Source: Entrophospora sp. SA101 (lineage: Eukaryota > Glomeromycota > Glomeromycetes > Entrophosporales > Entrophosporaceae). Taken from it: a stretch of 49,643 nucleotides of DNA. A program made the position numbers and the translations under genes. The stretch is taken from assembly GCA_958430865.1 (NCBI GenBank), contig CAUDNR010004196.1:550-50192 (forward strand), written 5' to 3'. Of the stretch, positions 39,543 to 49,643 are shown one piece after another. The notes under the pieces are model-generated. The model was not told where the DNA came from, did no database searches, and worked only from the letters and a program-made list of their open reading frames with translations. The number at the start of each line of letters is the position of its first letter. Position 1 is the first letter of the stretch.

Positions 39543-40695
39543 TAGAGCTCCGAACGAGTCGGGTCGGGTCGGTGGTTCAACCCGACCCGACCCGTCGGGT
39601 CAACGGGTCACAGATTAAGAAAATTACAAATGTAGATATATTAGTTGATTTAAATATATACAACACACACAATATGTTCACTATTACTGCCACTTTAAGA
39701 AATCTGTCCAACATCATTGCTTGTTTATTTACATTAACATCAATTTTATTTTTATGATTCTTAAGATGATGACTTAAATTTGAAGTAGTCATTATTCATA
39801 TTATATTTCCCATGTATTTATTTAATATAATTAACACAATTAGTAATTTTTTTTTAAAAAAAATAAGTAATGCAATTTATTTTAATATACTTACAAGCAA
39901 TATTTACATTTAGTCCATTTTATCCATTTGTTTATCAAAATGTATCCATATTGAACTTTTATTCTTAGAAATACCAATGGACTTGATAGAATTAATCCTG
40001 CCACCATCACCATCACCACCACCTCATTATCAATATCATCATTATCATAATTACAACCACCATAATTGTCATTATCACAATCATCATAATTGTTATAATT
40101 GTCAATATTCCCTTCAGGTTCAACATAAACACTCTCTTCATATTCTAAAAAGGTGCTTTCTCTGTCTAAAATAATTACTTTATCATTGTCATTGTAATTA
40201 TTGTAATTGTCAATCTCAATTCTTCTTTTTGACATTATTAATTAATTTAATTAATTTATGCTTATGCTGTGGTTTTTTTTTTTAAATTGAAAATAATATA
40301 TTAATGAATGAGATAATAATAACAAAATAGTAATAATAATAATGAAATAATAATGATAATGATAATGACAACAAAATGGCAATAATAATTAAAAAATAAA
40401 AAAATAAGGTTTTCACTGATCATCAAATAATTTTCCATAATAACCATAAATAATGTAATTTATTATTATTTCTATTTTACATAAACACTTGCATCAATTA
40501 CTGTTTTTTTTTATATCAAAATTGTTATTTTGCCATTTATTTTTATTCATTATTAGTATCTATACTAGTTTCAAAAATAATTTTGAGCTTCTAAAGGCAA
40601 TTATAACATGATGTTGACCTGGGTCAAACCCGGGTCAATTAAATCATGACCTGACCTGGCCTGTTTGGGTCAACCCAGCTCATTTCGGAGCTCTA
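39543..40695 (-). mobile_element. Non-autonomous hAT-type element with BED-finger remnant
   Basis: The ends are inverted repeats: tagagctccgaacgag at 39543, and at the right end the complement tagagctccgaaatgag. Subterminal GGGTC/GACCC repeats lie inside both ends. The flanks are gacccata (39535-39542) and gacccatc (40696-40703), an 8-bp duplication with one difference, as expected for hAT. The left repeat copy has the empty site gacccgtc at 15046. At 1,153 bp it is too short for a full transposase, but it keeps the 5' coding end on the minus strand. I infer an internal-deletion derivative. Confidence 0.78.
39700..40235 (-). pseudogene. hAT transposase 5' remnant (BED zinc finger)
   Basis: The minus-strand start at 40235 (MSKRRIEIDN) leads through an Asn/Asp/Tyr-rich stretch to INKWIKWTKCKYCL, giving the first CxxC of a BED finger. 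A gtaagt donor follows at once. Further along the minus strand, TTSNLSHHLKNHKNK supplies the TSNLxxHLKxH half, then an LDRFLK motif. I see no acceptor AG between the two halves, and the catalytic hAT domain is absent. It is a broken 5' piece of a transposase gene inside the element 39543-40695. Confidence 0.6.
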
Positions 40696-41395
40696 GACCC
40701 ATCACAATATAACAAATGTTGATTGTGATTTTTTCATCACCAGTATTTGTTACCTTCAAAAATCTCTCTGTACTGATAAACTAGATATATTATACTATTC
40801 CATACTCAAAGTTGGAAATAATATATCTCTTTTTTACTGACTAGTAGCATTTTGGAAATGTGTTTTTATTATATCCATTACATTATTAACAATTTTTGAT
40901 GGTGGCTTTTTCATCGATGGTGTTTGTTACTTTCAAAAATCTCTCTGTATTGATAAACTAGATATATTATACTATTCCATACTCAAAGTTGGAAATAATA
41001 TCTTTCTTTTTCACTGACTAGTAGCATTTTGAAAAGGTGTTTTTTATTATATCCATTACACTATTGGCAATTTTTGATGGTGATGTTTTCATCAATGATG
41101 TTTGCTACTTTCAAAAATCTCTCTGTACCAATAAAATAGATATATTTATACTATTCCATACTCAAAGTTGGAAATGATATCTATCTTTCTCACTGACTAG
41201 TAGCATTTTGAAAAATGTGTTTTTATTATATCCATTACACTATTGGCAATTTTTGATGGTGATGTTTTCATCAATGATTTTTGTTACCTTCAAAAATCTC
41301 TCTGTACTGATAAAATAGATATATTATGCTATTCCATGCTCAAAGTTGGAAATGATATCTCTCTTTCTCACTGACTAGTAGCATTTTGAATATTA
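40696..41395. repeat. 178-bp tandem repeat, about four units
   Basis: Units can be counted by the phrase ctcaaagttggaaat at 40805, 40982, 41161 and 41339, giving spacings of 177-179. Each unit also has cactgactagtagcatttt and atctctctgtac segments. Units differ by several percent. A single unit is present at the equivalent place in the left copy (15046-15176). Confidence 0.85.
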
Positions 41396-41961
41396 TTTTC
41401 TTTGCATTGTCAATCATTAAAAAAAAATAACTTATTGATTGACACTATATGAGATTACTTAATTTTGATTTAATTAGACTTTAAAACCCCCAATAGGCTA
41501 TGAAAAAAGTTTGTATATTACACTTGTGATAGATCTTGTTAAAAATGAAAATTTTCTTGCTAATTTTCATGAATTTATTAGTGCTAACAAGTTATTTGCA
41601 AATTATTTCTTTGGTTTATATGGGAGCTGTTCTAGACTCAAAACTTGGTTAAGACTGTAGCCATATGTAATTATACATAGAGATTCATTTTAGCTTAGTA
41701 ACGTACCCATAGTTGCTTAATAAAACTTTGAGTTATTTTCCTTCAAAACTGCATGTAATTATTTGAAATGCAGATCATTTTCCTAATTTTCTCAAAAAAA
41801 AAGAAATCAGTTCTAACCTGTGTTTTCCTAGAACAGTCCCCATATGTAAAATAATGACTTATTAATTATTATTATTTTTTAGTAACTAATCTTTGGCTTT
41901 GCAAATATTTCTGATATTCATCCATTATGCAAGAATGGATTTTTATTAGTATTTTATAATA
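41396..41961. other. AT-rich intergenic DNA, nothing recognised
   Basis: About 560 bases without open frames or clear repeats, between the tandem array and the TA-flanked MITE. Confidence 0.5.
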
Positions 41962-42786
41962 CAGCCAACCCCCCAAATGCAACCCCTCTCTAAATGCACA
42001 CTTTCACTCATTCCCAAGCTTGGGACTTAAGAGATAAGTGCACCCCTCCATACCTGCACTGCATGGTCTTTTTTCACTCCCGGCTATATAAAACCACCCA
42101 CCCTAAATGCACACCATGACTTTCATGTGATTTTATGCATTGTTAATCATGTAACCTAGAAAATTTTACAAATTTGGTTCTTAATTCCCAAAATCTCAAT
42201 TTTTAATTGTGTCTCTTATATGTTTTTTATATGACTCAATGAATTGCATCAAAAAGTCACCCAGTTGAGTCAATTGTAACCATGTTAGCTAAAGTTGGCT
42301 CTCTTAATAATAGCGAAATAGTTTTTCATAAATGCTGAAATTAATTTTATTAGTTGCCAAAATTATATCTGAAATTATTTGGACTCTTTAATTAAATACT
42401 AAAAGGCTGGGTGGATTTTGTATGTCTATTGATACAAAGAATATTGTAAATCCAAAATTGCTTGCCAAAATTGATTTTTTCAAAAACCATTTTGGCTAAC
42501 ATTATTATCAACCCATTTCTACCATAGTTAACAAGTTTGGAAATTGACCATACAATGAACAAGCAAAATCAGTTAATTCTTTTGAAAAATATATTAACTT
42601 AAAAAAAATAAATACAATGGAACAAATTACTAGATAGATTCATGTCTTGAATTTTTTTTTGTAGTTTAAAATTTTTTAATCAGTGTCACATGAGTCACCA
42701 ATATGTGCAGCCAATAAAATGCTTTAATTCCCTAAATGCATGATCCTACTCATTCCCAAGGGGGATGCACTTAGGGGGGTTGACTG
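41962..42786. mobile_element. TA-flanked MITE with C-rich inverted ends
   Basis: The left end CAGCCAACCCCCCAAATGCA (41962) and the complement of the right end (CAGTCAACCCCCCTAAGTGC) form terminal inverted repeats of roughly 25 bases. TA lies immediately outside both (41960-41961 and 42787-42788). The 825-bp interior has no credible coding sequence. A TA target and ends starting CAG fit the Tc1/mariner/pogo superfamily. The phrase actcattcccaag also recurs near both ends. Confidence 0.75.
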
Positions 42787-42896
42787 TAACTATATACTTG
42801 GGCGATTGGGGTGTTAAATATAAATATAATCACAAACATAAATCAATTAGTAAGGGTTTTGTATCACATAAATATGTTGATCAAATTTTATTTAAA

Positions 42897-43432
42897 AATA
42901 TTTTTAAAGATGTTTATAACTTTGAAACAAATAGCTACAAAGAAAATTGAAAATGATTTTGATTAATAAGAACTTGTCTATAATGCAACAACACTATTTT
43001 TTTTGCTTAATATGATTTTTTCAAATTTATATGTATTGACAGTTATTTAGAATTTATGACAAAACAACATGAAAATACATCAATGTTAATAAGTATTTTG
43101 TTATATTGTAGAGACATGTTCTACAAGCTCAGAACATTTTTCAGAATTAAAGATTCCCAACGATTTTCTTTAATTAAATAAATTGATTTTAACAATCAGG
43201 AACTTAAAAGTGTTTATAACTTTGGAAGCAAAATAGCTATAAAAAATTTTTTTAAAGTGTTTTGATTAATAAGGATCTTGTCTATAATGCAACTATGCTA
43301 TTTTTTTGGTTTATTATGATTTTTTAAATTTTGCATTAGTAGACATCTAGAATTTATGATGAAAATTGCTGAAAGTACACTGATATTGGTAGATATGGCT
43401 CTGTTACATTGTAGATGCATGTTCTGCAAGCT
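42897..43432. repeat. Diverged direct repeat, about 300-bp period
   Basis: 42905-43133 and 43207-43432 align with about 300 bases spacing: tgtttataacttt at 42911 and 43211, cttgtctataatgcaac in both, and gcatgttctgcaag versus acatgttctacaag at the ends. Many substitutions separate the copies. The second copy is cut by the hAT-like end at 43433. Confidence 0.65.
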
Positions 43433-43589
43433 TAAAGCTCTGAACGGTTCGGTTTCGGTTTTTAAAAAACCAATTTGAAAATTTTCGGTTTGGTTTCGGT
43501 TTGGTTTCGGTTTTTAAATTATTATTGAACACAAAAAAAAAATTTTTTTTTCCGATAATAAATAAAATATATATATTAATATATTAATA
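43433..43589. mobile_element. hAT-like left end, interrupted by a Tigger element
   Basis: taaagctctgaacgg at 43433 matches the end of the element at 39543 in 12 of 15 bases. Subterminal cggttt/cggttc repeats follow, equivalent to the gggtc repeats there. No matching right end is visible downstream, so it is a remnant. The Tigger element begins directly after, at 43590. Confidence 0.5.
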
Positions 43590-46100
43590 CAGGTCACTCC
43601 CGTTATAAGGACAGACAAAAAATGTCCGTATAACGAGATTGTTCTTATAACGGGAGTTCATATAAAATCACATGACTTGAAAAATGATTATAAAATTTTT
43701 TTAGAAATTATTAATTATTTTAAAATCAACAATTTAGCAAAAGTTTATAATCATAATACTGTAATAATAAAATCTTTTTAACATTTTAATTGACATTTAA
43801 AAAATTTATCAAGAGCAAAGGTCCTGTATAATTTTTATTGGATTCATAAATTTTATTAGTCAATTTGCATATAAGAGTCCAAACTTGTTTGTTTGGATTC
43901 TTTAAATTTTTGACTGATTAATTGTTTTTTTAATTTTTATAGACCATCTAAAATAAATTCTTCCACTATAAACCCTTCTCCTTGTTGTATGTAAATAAGA
44001 AGATTCTCACAATTTTTCAATGCATCTTTGGTTTTAATATGAATGACTTCCTCTTCCTCTTCCTCCTCCTCTTCTTCATTTAAAACAACCACAGCAATTT
44101 CCTCTAATTCAGGCATTGCTTCAGTTTCATTATTACTTTCATAATTAACATAATCTCCAGTTGTCAGTGGCTCATTATAATGTTTATTCATTAAATCTTG
44201 TAATTCTGATGCAACACTATCTTCACTATCCTCATAGTCATCTAAATCATCTTCTGGTAAAATACCAACTTTTTTCCAAGAGCGAATAATTGTTTCACTT
44301 TTAACATTCTCCCAAGCTTTTGACACAAATTTAATTGCATTATAAATGGTAAGCTTTGAAATAGATTCTTTATTTTCTGTCATATTATAAAGATCATACA
44401 TCTCAACACGATTTTCACAAAGAAGCTTTCTATAATAGCACTTAAATGACCAAATTATTCCAGCATCAAGAGGCTGTGGGTGAGCTGTGGTGTTAGCAGG
44501 AAAAAAATGAAGCTTAACATTTGATAAATCCAGAACTCCTACATGTGATGAGGCATTGTCAAGTAACATGATAATTTTTTTATTTTCCTTTTCATTTGTT
44601 CATTGACTTTTTTGATCCAATTTTGAAAAATTGAAGCCTGCATCCAGGCCTTTTTATTCCAGTAATAATATACTGAAAGTTTGGTTTTATCAATCCCTTT
44701 AAGAGCACGAGGATTTTCATACTTATGAATTAACAATGGTTTAAGTTTTTCACCTTTAGAATTACAAGACAACATGACAGAAACTCTTTCTTTAGATTGC
44801 TTTGTACCAAAGGTTTCACCATGAGCTAAAGTCCTTGATGGTTCAAGTTGCCAGAAAAGTGCAGTCTCATCACAATTGTAAATATCACTAGGATCATAAT
44901 TTTCAAGAATTTCTTGAAGTTCTTCACGATATTGTGGTAATAACTCAATTGGAGCAGATGCTGATTCACCTCGTTTAATTACTGAATAAATATGATATCG
45001 ATTTTTAAAACAAGAGAGCCATCCATCACTACCTTTAAAATCACTTATGTTCATAATTTCAGCTAGTGCATGAGCTTTTGTTTTAAGAATATCTCCTGAA
45101 ATTGTAAGATTATGCACTACAGCTTGATCAAACCAAAGTGCTATAGCCTCTTCTAACCGTGGCCAATTTGCCAGCCTATTCTTTTTAAATTGTGAAGTTG
45201 TAAGAGTTTCATCAATGGAGAGCCATTTATCTGATTCTGATAAAATTCCTGAAACTGTGCTTCGGCCAATTTTAAATTCTTGAGCTAAATCATCTTGGGA
45301 CAAACTGTGATCATCTTTAGCATGTTTACATAATTCTTTTTTTTGTGAAGCACTTAAAGAATTTCCTTTTCTGGATGAAGATGCAGAGGTTGAACTCATT
45401 TTTAAGGTAATTTAGTTAAGATAAATCATTAACGATTAAAGGTTTAGAAAAAATGGTTTTAAAAAATTTGCAAAATTTTTAGTACGAAGTATTGGATAAT
45501 TCATAATTCTTTTATAGTCTTGTTTGAAAACGTCATCAAAAAAAAAAAACAATTGTGAATAAATTTCTTTATTGTCAAAAATGCAAAATATTTCATCACT
45601 ATAAATATTTCATCATCAAAAAACAATAAGAGATCAATCAAAAACGTAAAGATACTTTGTTACAATTCACATTCTTGAAAATAATAGATACTTTGTCACC
45701 ACCAAAACAATTTGCGAATTTGATTATTGTTAATTTTAGTGTTAATAATAATAAACTTGATGTAAGTAATTTGTGTTTAACGTGTTTAGTATTAGTAATG
45801 TTAAAACATTAAAAATGTAAATAATTAGTCATCTAATTTTGTCATAGTGATTTGAGTAATTTGATTGGTTCTCTCATTGTACTGACATGTCCTTATAACG
45901 GATGTCACTATAACGGGATAAATTTTATAATTATTAAAAAATTTTTTGTCCAATTATGTCCTTATAGTCTTATAACGGGATACATAATGAATGTCATTAT
46001 AACGGGAGTAAATTTATATTTATAAAATGTGTTTTTGAAAAAATGTCACTATAACGAGATTGTCACTATAACGAGCTGTCCTTATAACGGGAGTGACCTG
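43590..46100 (-). mobile_element. Full-length Tigger/pogo transposon
   Basis: A perfect 24-bp inverted repeat starts CAGGTCACTCCCGTTATAAG at 43590 and ends at 46100, with TA on both sides (43588-43589 and 46101-46102). The element is 2,511 bp. Variants of gtccttataacggga recur about three times inside the left end and about seven times inside the right end (about 45888-46100), and may be transposase-binding sites. One transposase gene on the minus strand fills the middle. The perfect end repeats suggest a fairly recent insertion. Confidence 0.92.
43937..45399 (-). pseudogene. Tigger/pogo transposase, one frameshift
   Basis: The start at 45399 opens 286 codons. Near 44574 (the A-rich AAATAAAAAAA stretch on the minus strand) the frame shifts by one missing base into a second frame, which ends at 43937. 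Domains in order are a psq/CENP-B N-terminal helix-turn-helix (residues about 10-60), a Tc5/CENP-B second helix-turn-helix (about 75-140), and a DDE_1 catalytic core. The three catalytic acids are present: Asp 177 in YNCDET, then in the second frame the Asp of LLDNASSH and the Asp of PQPLDAGI 31 residues later. An acidic tail with a Glu run near the C-terminus follows. It would cut and paste the element at TA sites. Only the frameshift prevents a full protein, and it could be a consensus error. Confidence 0.88.
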
Positions 46101-46671
46101 TATATATATTATACATGTCAAAATTAAAAATTGTAATTGGTGTTGTGCATGACGCAAATAAGTGATGCAAAGCGCAAGGCACAATTCATGACGCAATTTC
46201 TCAACACGTTGTTGAATGGTATAGTAGAGGTTGGAATTTTCCGAAAAATCCTTAGTCGACTACTAGTTGGTCAAAAATTTCTTTAGTCAACTAATTAGTC
46301 GACTAAATTTTTTTTATATAATAATACAGTCAAACCTTGATAAACTGAACTACCATAAACCGATTTTCACTTTATAATGATGCAAAATTGGCTAACCAAA
46401 TCATATTTAATAAAAATTATTTTCGTTTAAGCCAAATTTTATTATAATTTCTACTTTACTTGATAATGGTTTGTACAAAATAATAAAAATATAACTTTCT
46501 AAGCCAAATATGGGTTTTAAAAATTCATATAATGATGAAATTCAGTTTAAAAATGGTCGATCACCCAACAATCAAGTTTAGTCAAATTTAGTCAAGATGA
46601 TTATTATTAAATTAGGCTTTTAACCCTTTACACTGCCAGCCCTGTTTGTATCATAAACCGAATTTTGTCCT
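46101..46671. other. Intergenic mobile-element debris
   Basis: Contains tagtcgacta-type palindromic repeats (46253-46310) and, at 46324, a TA followed by cagtcaaaccttgataaact. The latter looks like a Tc1/mariner-class end, and a related phrase, tagtcaaaccttgccaca, occurs near 47687. No complete element can be drawn. Confidence 0.35.
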
Positions 46672-46986
46672 TTCAGCTCAAATTGTAAAGCTTCCAAGAT
46701 CAAATTTATTCTAGAAGAAATATCAACACTGGAACATGTAAAAAAAAGAAGGCTAGATTTGTATAAACATTGGAATTGTATTCTCTGCAACAATGAAAAA
46801 GAAGATTTCAATCATGTCCTCAAAACAAACAGAAAAGTACAACAAATCTGTCATGAAACAAAGGAAGAGCTATACAACCAAATCAAGAATAACAAGAAAA
46901 ACAATAATAATAGCAACCTGAACAATCTCACATTTATTGACATACTCAAGGATATTGTTCCTTCTTTTATTACCAACATTAATTAA
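46672..46986 (+). pseudogene. 3' remnant of a LINE-type reverse transcriptase protein
   Basis: The open frame reads FILEEISTLEHVKKRRLDLY, then HWNCILCNNEKEDFNHV, then an Asn/Lys-rich tail and stop. The CxxC...H arrangement with a FNHV/FNHI phrase resembles the C-terminal zinc-finger-like end of non-LTR retrotransposon proteins in Rhizophagus. The reverse transcriptase core is absent upstream. Family placement is from recollection of the motif. Confidence 0.5.
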
Positions 46987-47865
46987 ATTCAAATATTAAA
47001 ATTATCTATAAAATCCCAAATGATCTAATTATTTTTCTGCTCATCCTGTTTTGTTTGTGTTGCTTATAATTAAATAGCTATATCGTTGAATAATAGAGAT
47101 ACACTCAGTGGACAAAAGTTTGTGTCCAAAATTTCTTTTGATTTTATTTTAAAATTACACTAATTAAAATATTGTAATCTTTATATCATTCGAAAACTCT
47201 TGTTCTTAATAATATGTTTGTGATATTAAATTTTGAAGACCTGATTATCATGTTATATATATGCTTATTTAAATCCCTTGTTATTATGTAGTAGTATTAT
47301 ATATGTTATTATTATAGTCAGTGTTGTGCAATTTCATTGTATGAACGTATGATGATTTTCCGTGGTGATAAAATATTATTTTATAATAATGTTATGCTGT
47401 CAGCCCTATTACTATTACGATTACTATAATTAAAGGTCGTAACAGATCGTAATACTATTTCGTTATCAGAGAAACCTTGATTATCATATTATACTTACAT
47501 TATCCTGGGTGCATTATTGTTAGTAGTATTAGTAGTATTATTATTACCGTGATTCCTAAATTTTTTTTTCTATTTATTTAGAATGAAATAAAAAAATCAT
47601 CTTTACATTCTTGTTAATTATATTATCAATTCAAAATAATTAATAGTAGTATTCAATCATATACAGTATGTAGTTAATTCCACAATATAGTCAAACCTTG
47701 CCACAGCGGATGAACGGTACACATAATAATATAATAATAATTAAATTCGCGTTTCAACGGATTATATAATAATGATAATAATTAATTCGTGTTTCAACAG
47801 ATTATAATAATAATTAAATTTTCTTATGTGTCCAGTCACTTACTCTGTTTGCAATTTCGTTAGAA
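46987..47865. other. Intergenic, AT-rich, with a Tc1-like end motif
   Basis: Near 47106 cagtggacaaaagtttgtgt resembles the end of Tc1-type elements, but no partner end is visible. The rest is A/T-rich with atta/tata runs and no open frame. Confidence 0.35.
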
Positions 47866-49377
47866 ATGGATTATGATGATCTAAGCAAAGGTGTTTCCTT
47901 AAGGCACAGAGAACCTGAAAGGAAAAGAGTAGCAGAAAAATATGGCACAACAAAGCCAAGATATGCCAAAAGATCGACTAAAGGTGCTGGTGTGAAAGAC
48001 TGTCGCCCACCAGATACAACTAAAGCTCAGTTAAAAAAATCCCAAAAGAAAATGATTGATGAATCTGAATCGGAAAAAGAAATAATCTCCCAAAAATATC
48101 AATCATGCCCTCACAATAGATATTAATGTTATATTACAATTTTATTAGAGTTGCTGTATAACAATTTTCCAAAGACAAAGAATGGTGGGCCACAAATGTT
48201 GGAATTATTAATGAAGATAATTCAGGAATTAAAAAACTATATATCAGCTTCACAATTCATAATCAACCAAAAGCTACAAAAAAAACCCCCTTTCTGAGGC
48301 AAGAGCATTGATCCGCCATTATGTTATAGATGAAGGATGGGATGATTACGAATTTGGATCATTGACTTTATGGTTTTATAATGTGATTTTGGAGAAGAGA
48401 AGATCATTGAATATAATTTCACATGTTTGTGTACTTGGGCTAAGGATGTGGAAGTGTGATGAAGGACATATTCGTATTTCACCAGCACCCATCAATCCAT
48501 TTTTTCCAGTTAATGGAACAAGAGATTTTGATGGTCCATATTTTACAGTAAACACTAATTTAGTAGGTGAAATGTCAGCATTTTTTACAATGAAAAATAA
48601 GTTGATAAATTGTGTTCATCCTGATGAACCTTGTCAACATTATTGGGCTAATATGAGTTTATGTGACAAAAGGAAACACCAATATGAAGAGCTTATTATA
48701 TCATGGCTAACTTTGTTAATATTTGAGGTCACTGGAGATGTGGATAGTTATAATTCATCTGAGCATTTAAATTTTCCTTTGAACCTCAATTATAACAATG
48801 ATGGAATAGGTTCAATTAGATATAATTTAACAGCAAGGGCATTTAGTACAACATCAAGTGGAACTCACTTTTATGCTAAAATAATTCACAACAATGTTGT
48901 TTATAGATATTATGACTTAAAAAGTCAAGGAGTTGTGTCAATTGAATCAAAAGATCCAAATTCACTTTCTGGGAAACATTCTAATTCTGTCTTGGTTGCT
49001 TATGATTTATGTGAAGAAGAGGCATCTACTAGGTTTTCTAATAATTGCATAGGTTAGTGTCAATTAATATTAAATTAAATAATATGAAATTTTTTTTTAA
49101 TAATTCTATAATTTTTTGCAGAAATCTTTTTAGAAAAATTGTCAAATTTTGAAATTGAAATTCCCAAAGAAAAATCTACATCAGCAATTTATTGTGAGTA
49201 TTCATATGTATATACAACCTTTTTTTATTTTAACTTATTAGCTGTACTGAAAAGTTTTATATTTTGCATTTTTATGTTTTTTTTTTTTATAAGATTTATT
49301 AATTTAATTTTATTATAGTGCAAAAGTTATTGAAAATAAAGAAAGAATTGTTCGTCGTAGCAAAAGAATCAAAACTG
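47866..49377 (+). pseudogene. Degraded multi-exon gene with a USP-like C-terminal domain
   Basis: A basic 86-codon opening (47866-48126) contains RHREPERKR and KPRYAKRSTK, possibly DNA-binding or nuclear. Protein-like sequence at 48160-48290 (KEWWATNVGIINED) follows in a frame with an upstream TAA and slips one base in the A8C5T3 run near 48278. The main open block, about 48290-49053, has HVCVLGLRMWKC, cysteine pairs near HPDEPCQHYW, LLIFEVT, then a TSSGTHFYAKII segment with YRYYDL. This order resembles the finger and His-box half of C19 ubiquitin peptidases, but no Cys box is seen. Two small exons may follow (about 49122-49196 and 49320 on), ending in RRSKRIKTENKS if that frame is used. It is probably a pseudogene. 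Function uncertain. Confidence 0.45.
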
Positions 49378-49398
49378 AGAACAAATCATAAGATTATC

Positions 49399-49537
49399 CC
49401 TTAAAGGAAAATCATGTATTTTTCCGCAAAAATATATCCAATTTTATTGGTGGGTTGGGTGTGTGTTATCCTTATTTAGAAATTGATTTGGCGATTGCGG
49501 ATATTTTTGCAGAAAAATACATGATTATCCTTAAAGG
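49399..49537. mobile_element. Small hairpin (foldback) MITE-like element
   Basis: About 39 bases at the left (ccttaaaggaaaatcatgta onward, from 49399) are the near-complement of 49499-49537, with a loop of about 60 bases. Near-perfect arms with a few substitutions suggest a short inverted-repeat element. No clear target duplication is visible. Confidence 0.65.
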
Positions 49538-49643
49538 TCAAAGTATTCTTTAGTAGTATAGTGCCAGTCACAAGTACACATCCAATAAAAATTGCCTTTC
49601 TAAGAAATGATATTCAGCAAAATAGAAAAAACATTTTGAAAAA

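Noticed and set aside
41939..42120. C-rich segment as a possible promoter or GC island
   Set aside because: It is the inverted end of the TA-flanked MITE, not associated with any gene start.
46620..46811. Minus-strand 63-codon open frame
   Set aside because: The opposite strand carries the LINE-type CxxC...FNHV segment, which is the better explanation.
1..49643. tRNA, rRNA, CRISPR arrays and bacterial-type operons
   Set aside because: No cloverleaf with an A/B box pair, no rRNA-like block and no spaced identical short repeats were seen. Introns and transposon types are eukaryotic.

Overview
The window is nuclear DNA of a fungus, most likely an arbuscular mycorrhizal fungus of the Rhizophagus type (Glomeromycotina). 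It is very AT-rich, its genes are split by many short GT-AG introns, transposon remnants are abundant, and two predicted proteins have the layout of the expanded kinase-like families I know from Rhizophagus. The species call is inference. A run of ten N (16283-16292) shows that this is a scaffold of two joined contigs.

The main structure is a large duplication. Positions 935-15050 repeat as 25425-39540 (offset 24,490). All reading frames I compared are identical, and I found only three base differences, all in the last 16 bases. The repeat carries a giant deubiquitinase gene related to animal USP34 (about 3,430 aa, about 27 exons). The right copy (25295-38215) has its start codon and upstream region. 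The left copy lacks the first 130 coding bases. It is joined at a 6-base microhomology (aagagg) to the reverse complement of 22267-23206. This is the arrangement expected on one side of a 3.16-kb inversion with breakpoints at 22267 and 25425. Both copies share the same two single-base frameshifts in exon 4.

Between the copies lie a decayed minus-strand gene (15236-15789), the contig gap, a gene joining a degenerate kinase N-lobe to a membrane protein (16425-18403, +), an exonuclease V gene (EXO5/DEM1, 18408-19889, -) that appears to use a GC-AG intron, a nested MITE-like repeat (20032-20680), and a frameshifted pseudogene of a Rhizophagus-type kinase-like family (21018-22749, +).

Right of the second copy the window is mostly mobile DNA. 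It holds a hAT-type element with 8-bp target duplications that is absent from the left copy, a 178-bp tandem repeat, a TA-flanked MITE, a hAT end remnant, and a full-length Tigger/pogo element (43590-46100) whose transposase is broken by one base. A LINE 3' remnant, a degraded gene with a USP-like C-terminal domain (47866-49390), and a small hairpin element (49399-49537) follow.

The genes do not form an operon or one pathway. I found no RNA gene, CRISPR array or clearly new defence system. The most informative signals are the duplication/inversion, the shared frameshifts and the chimeric pseudokinase-membrane gene.
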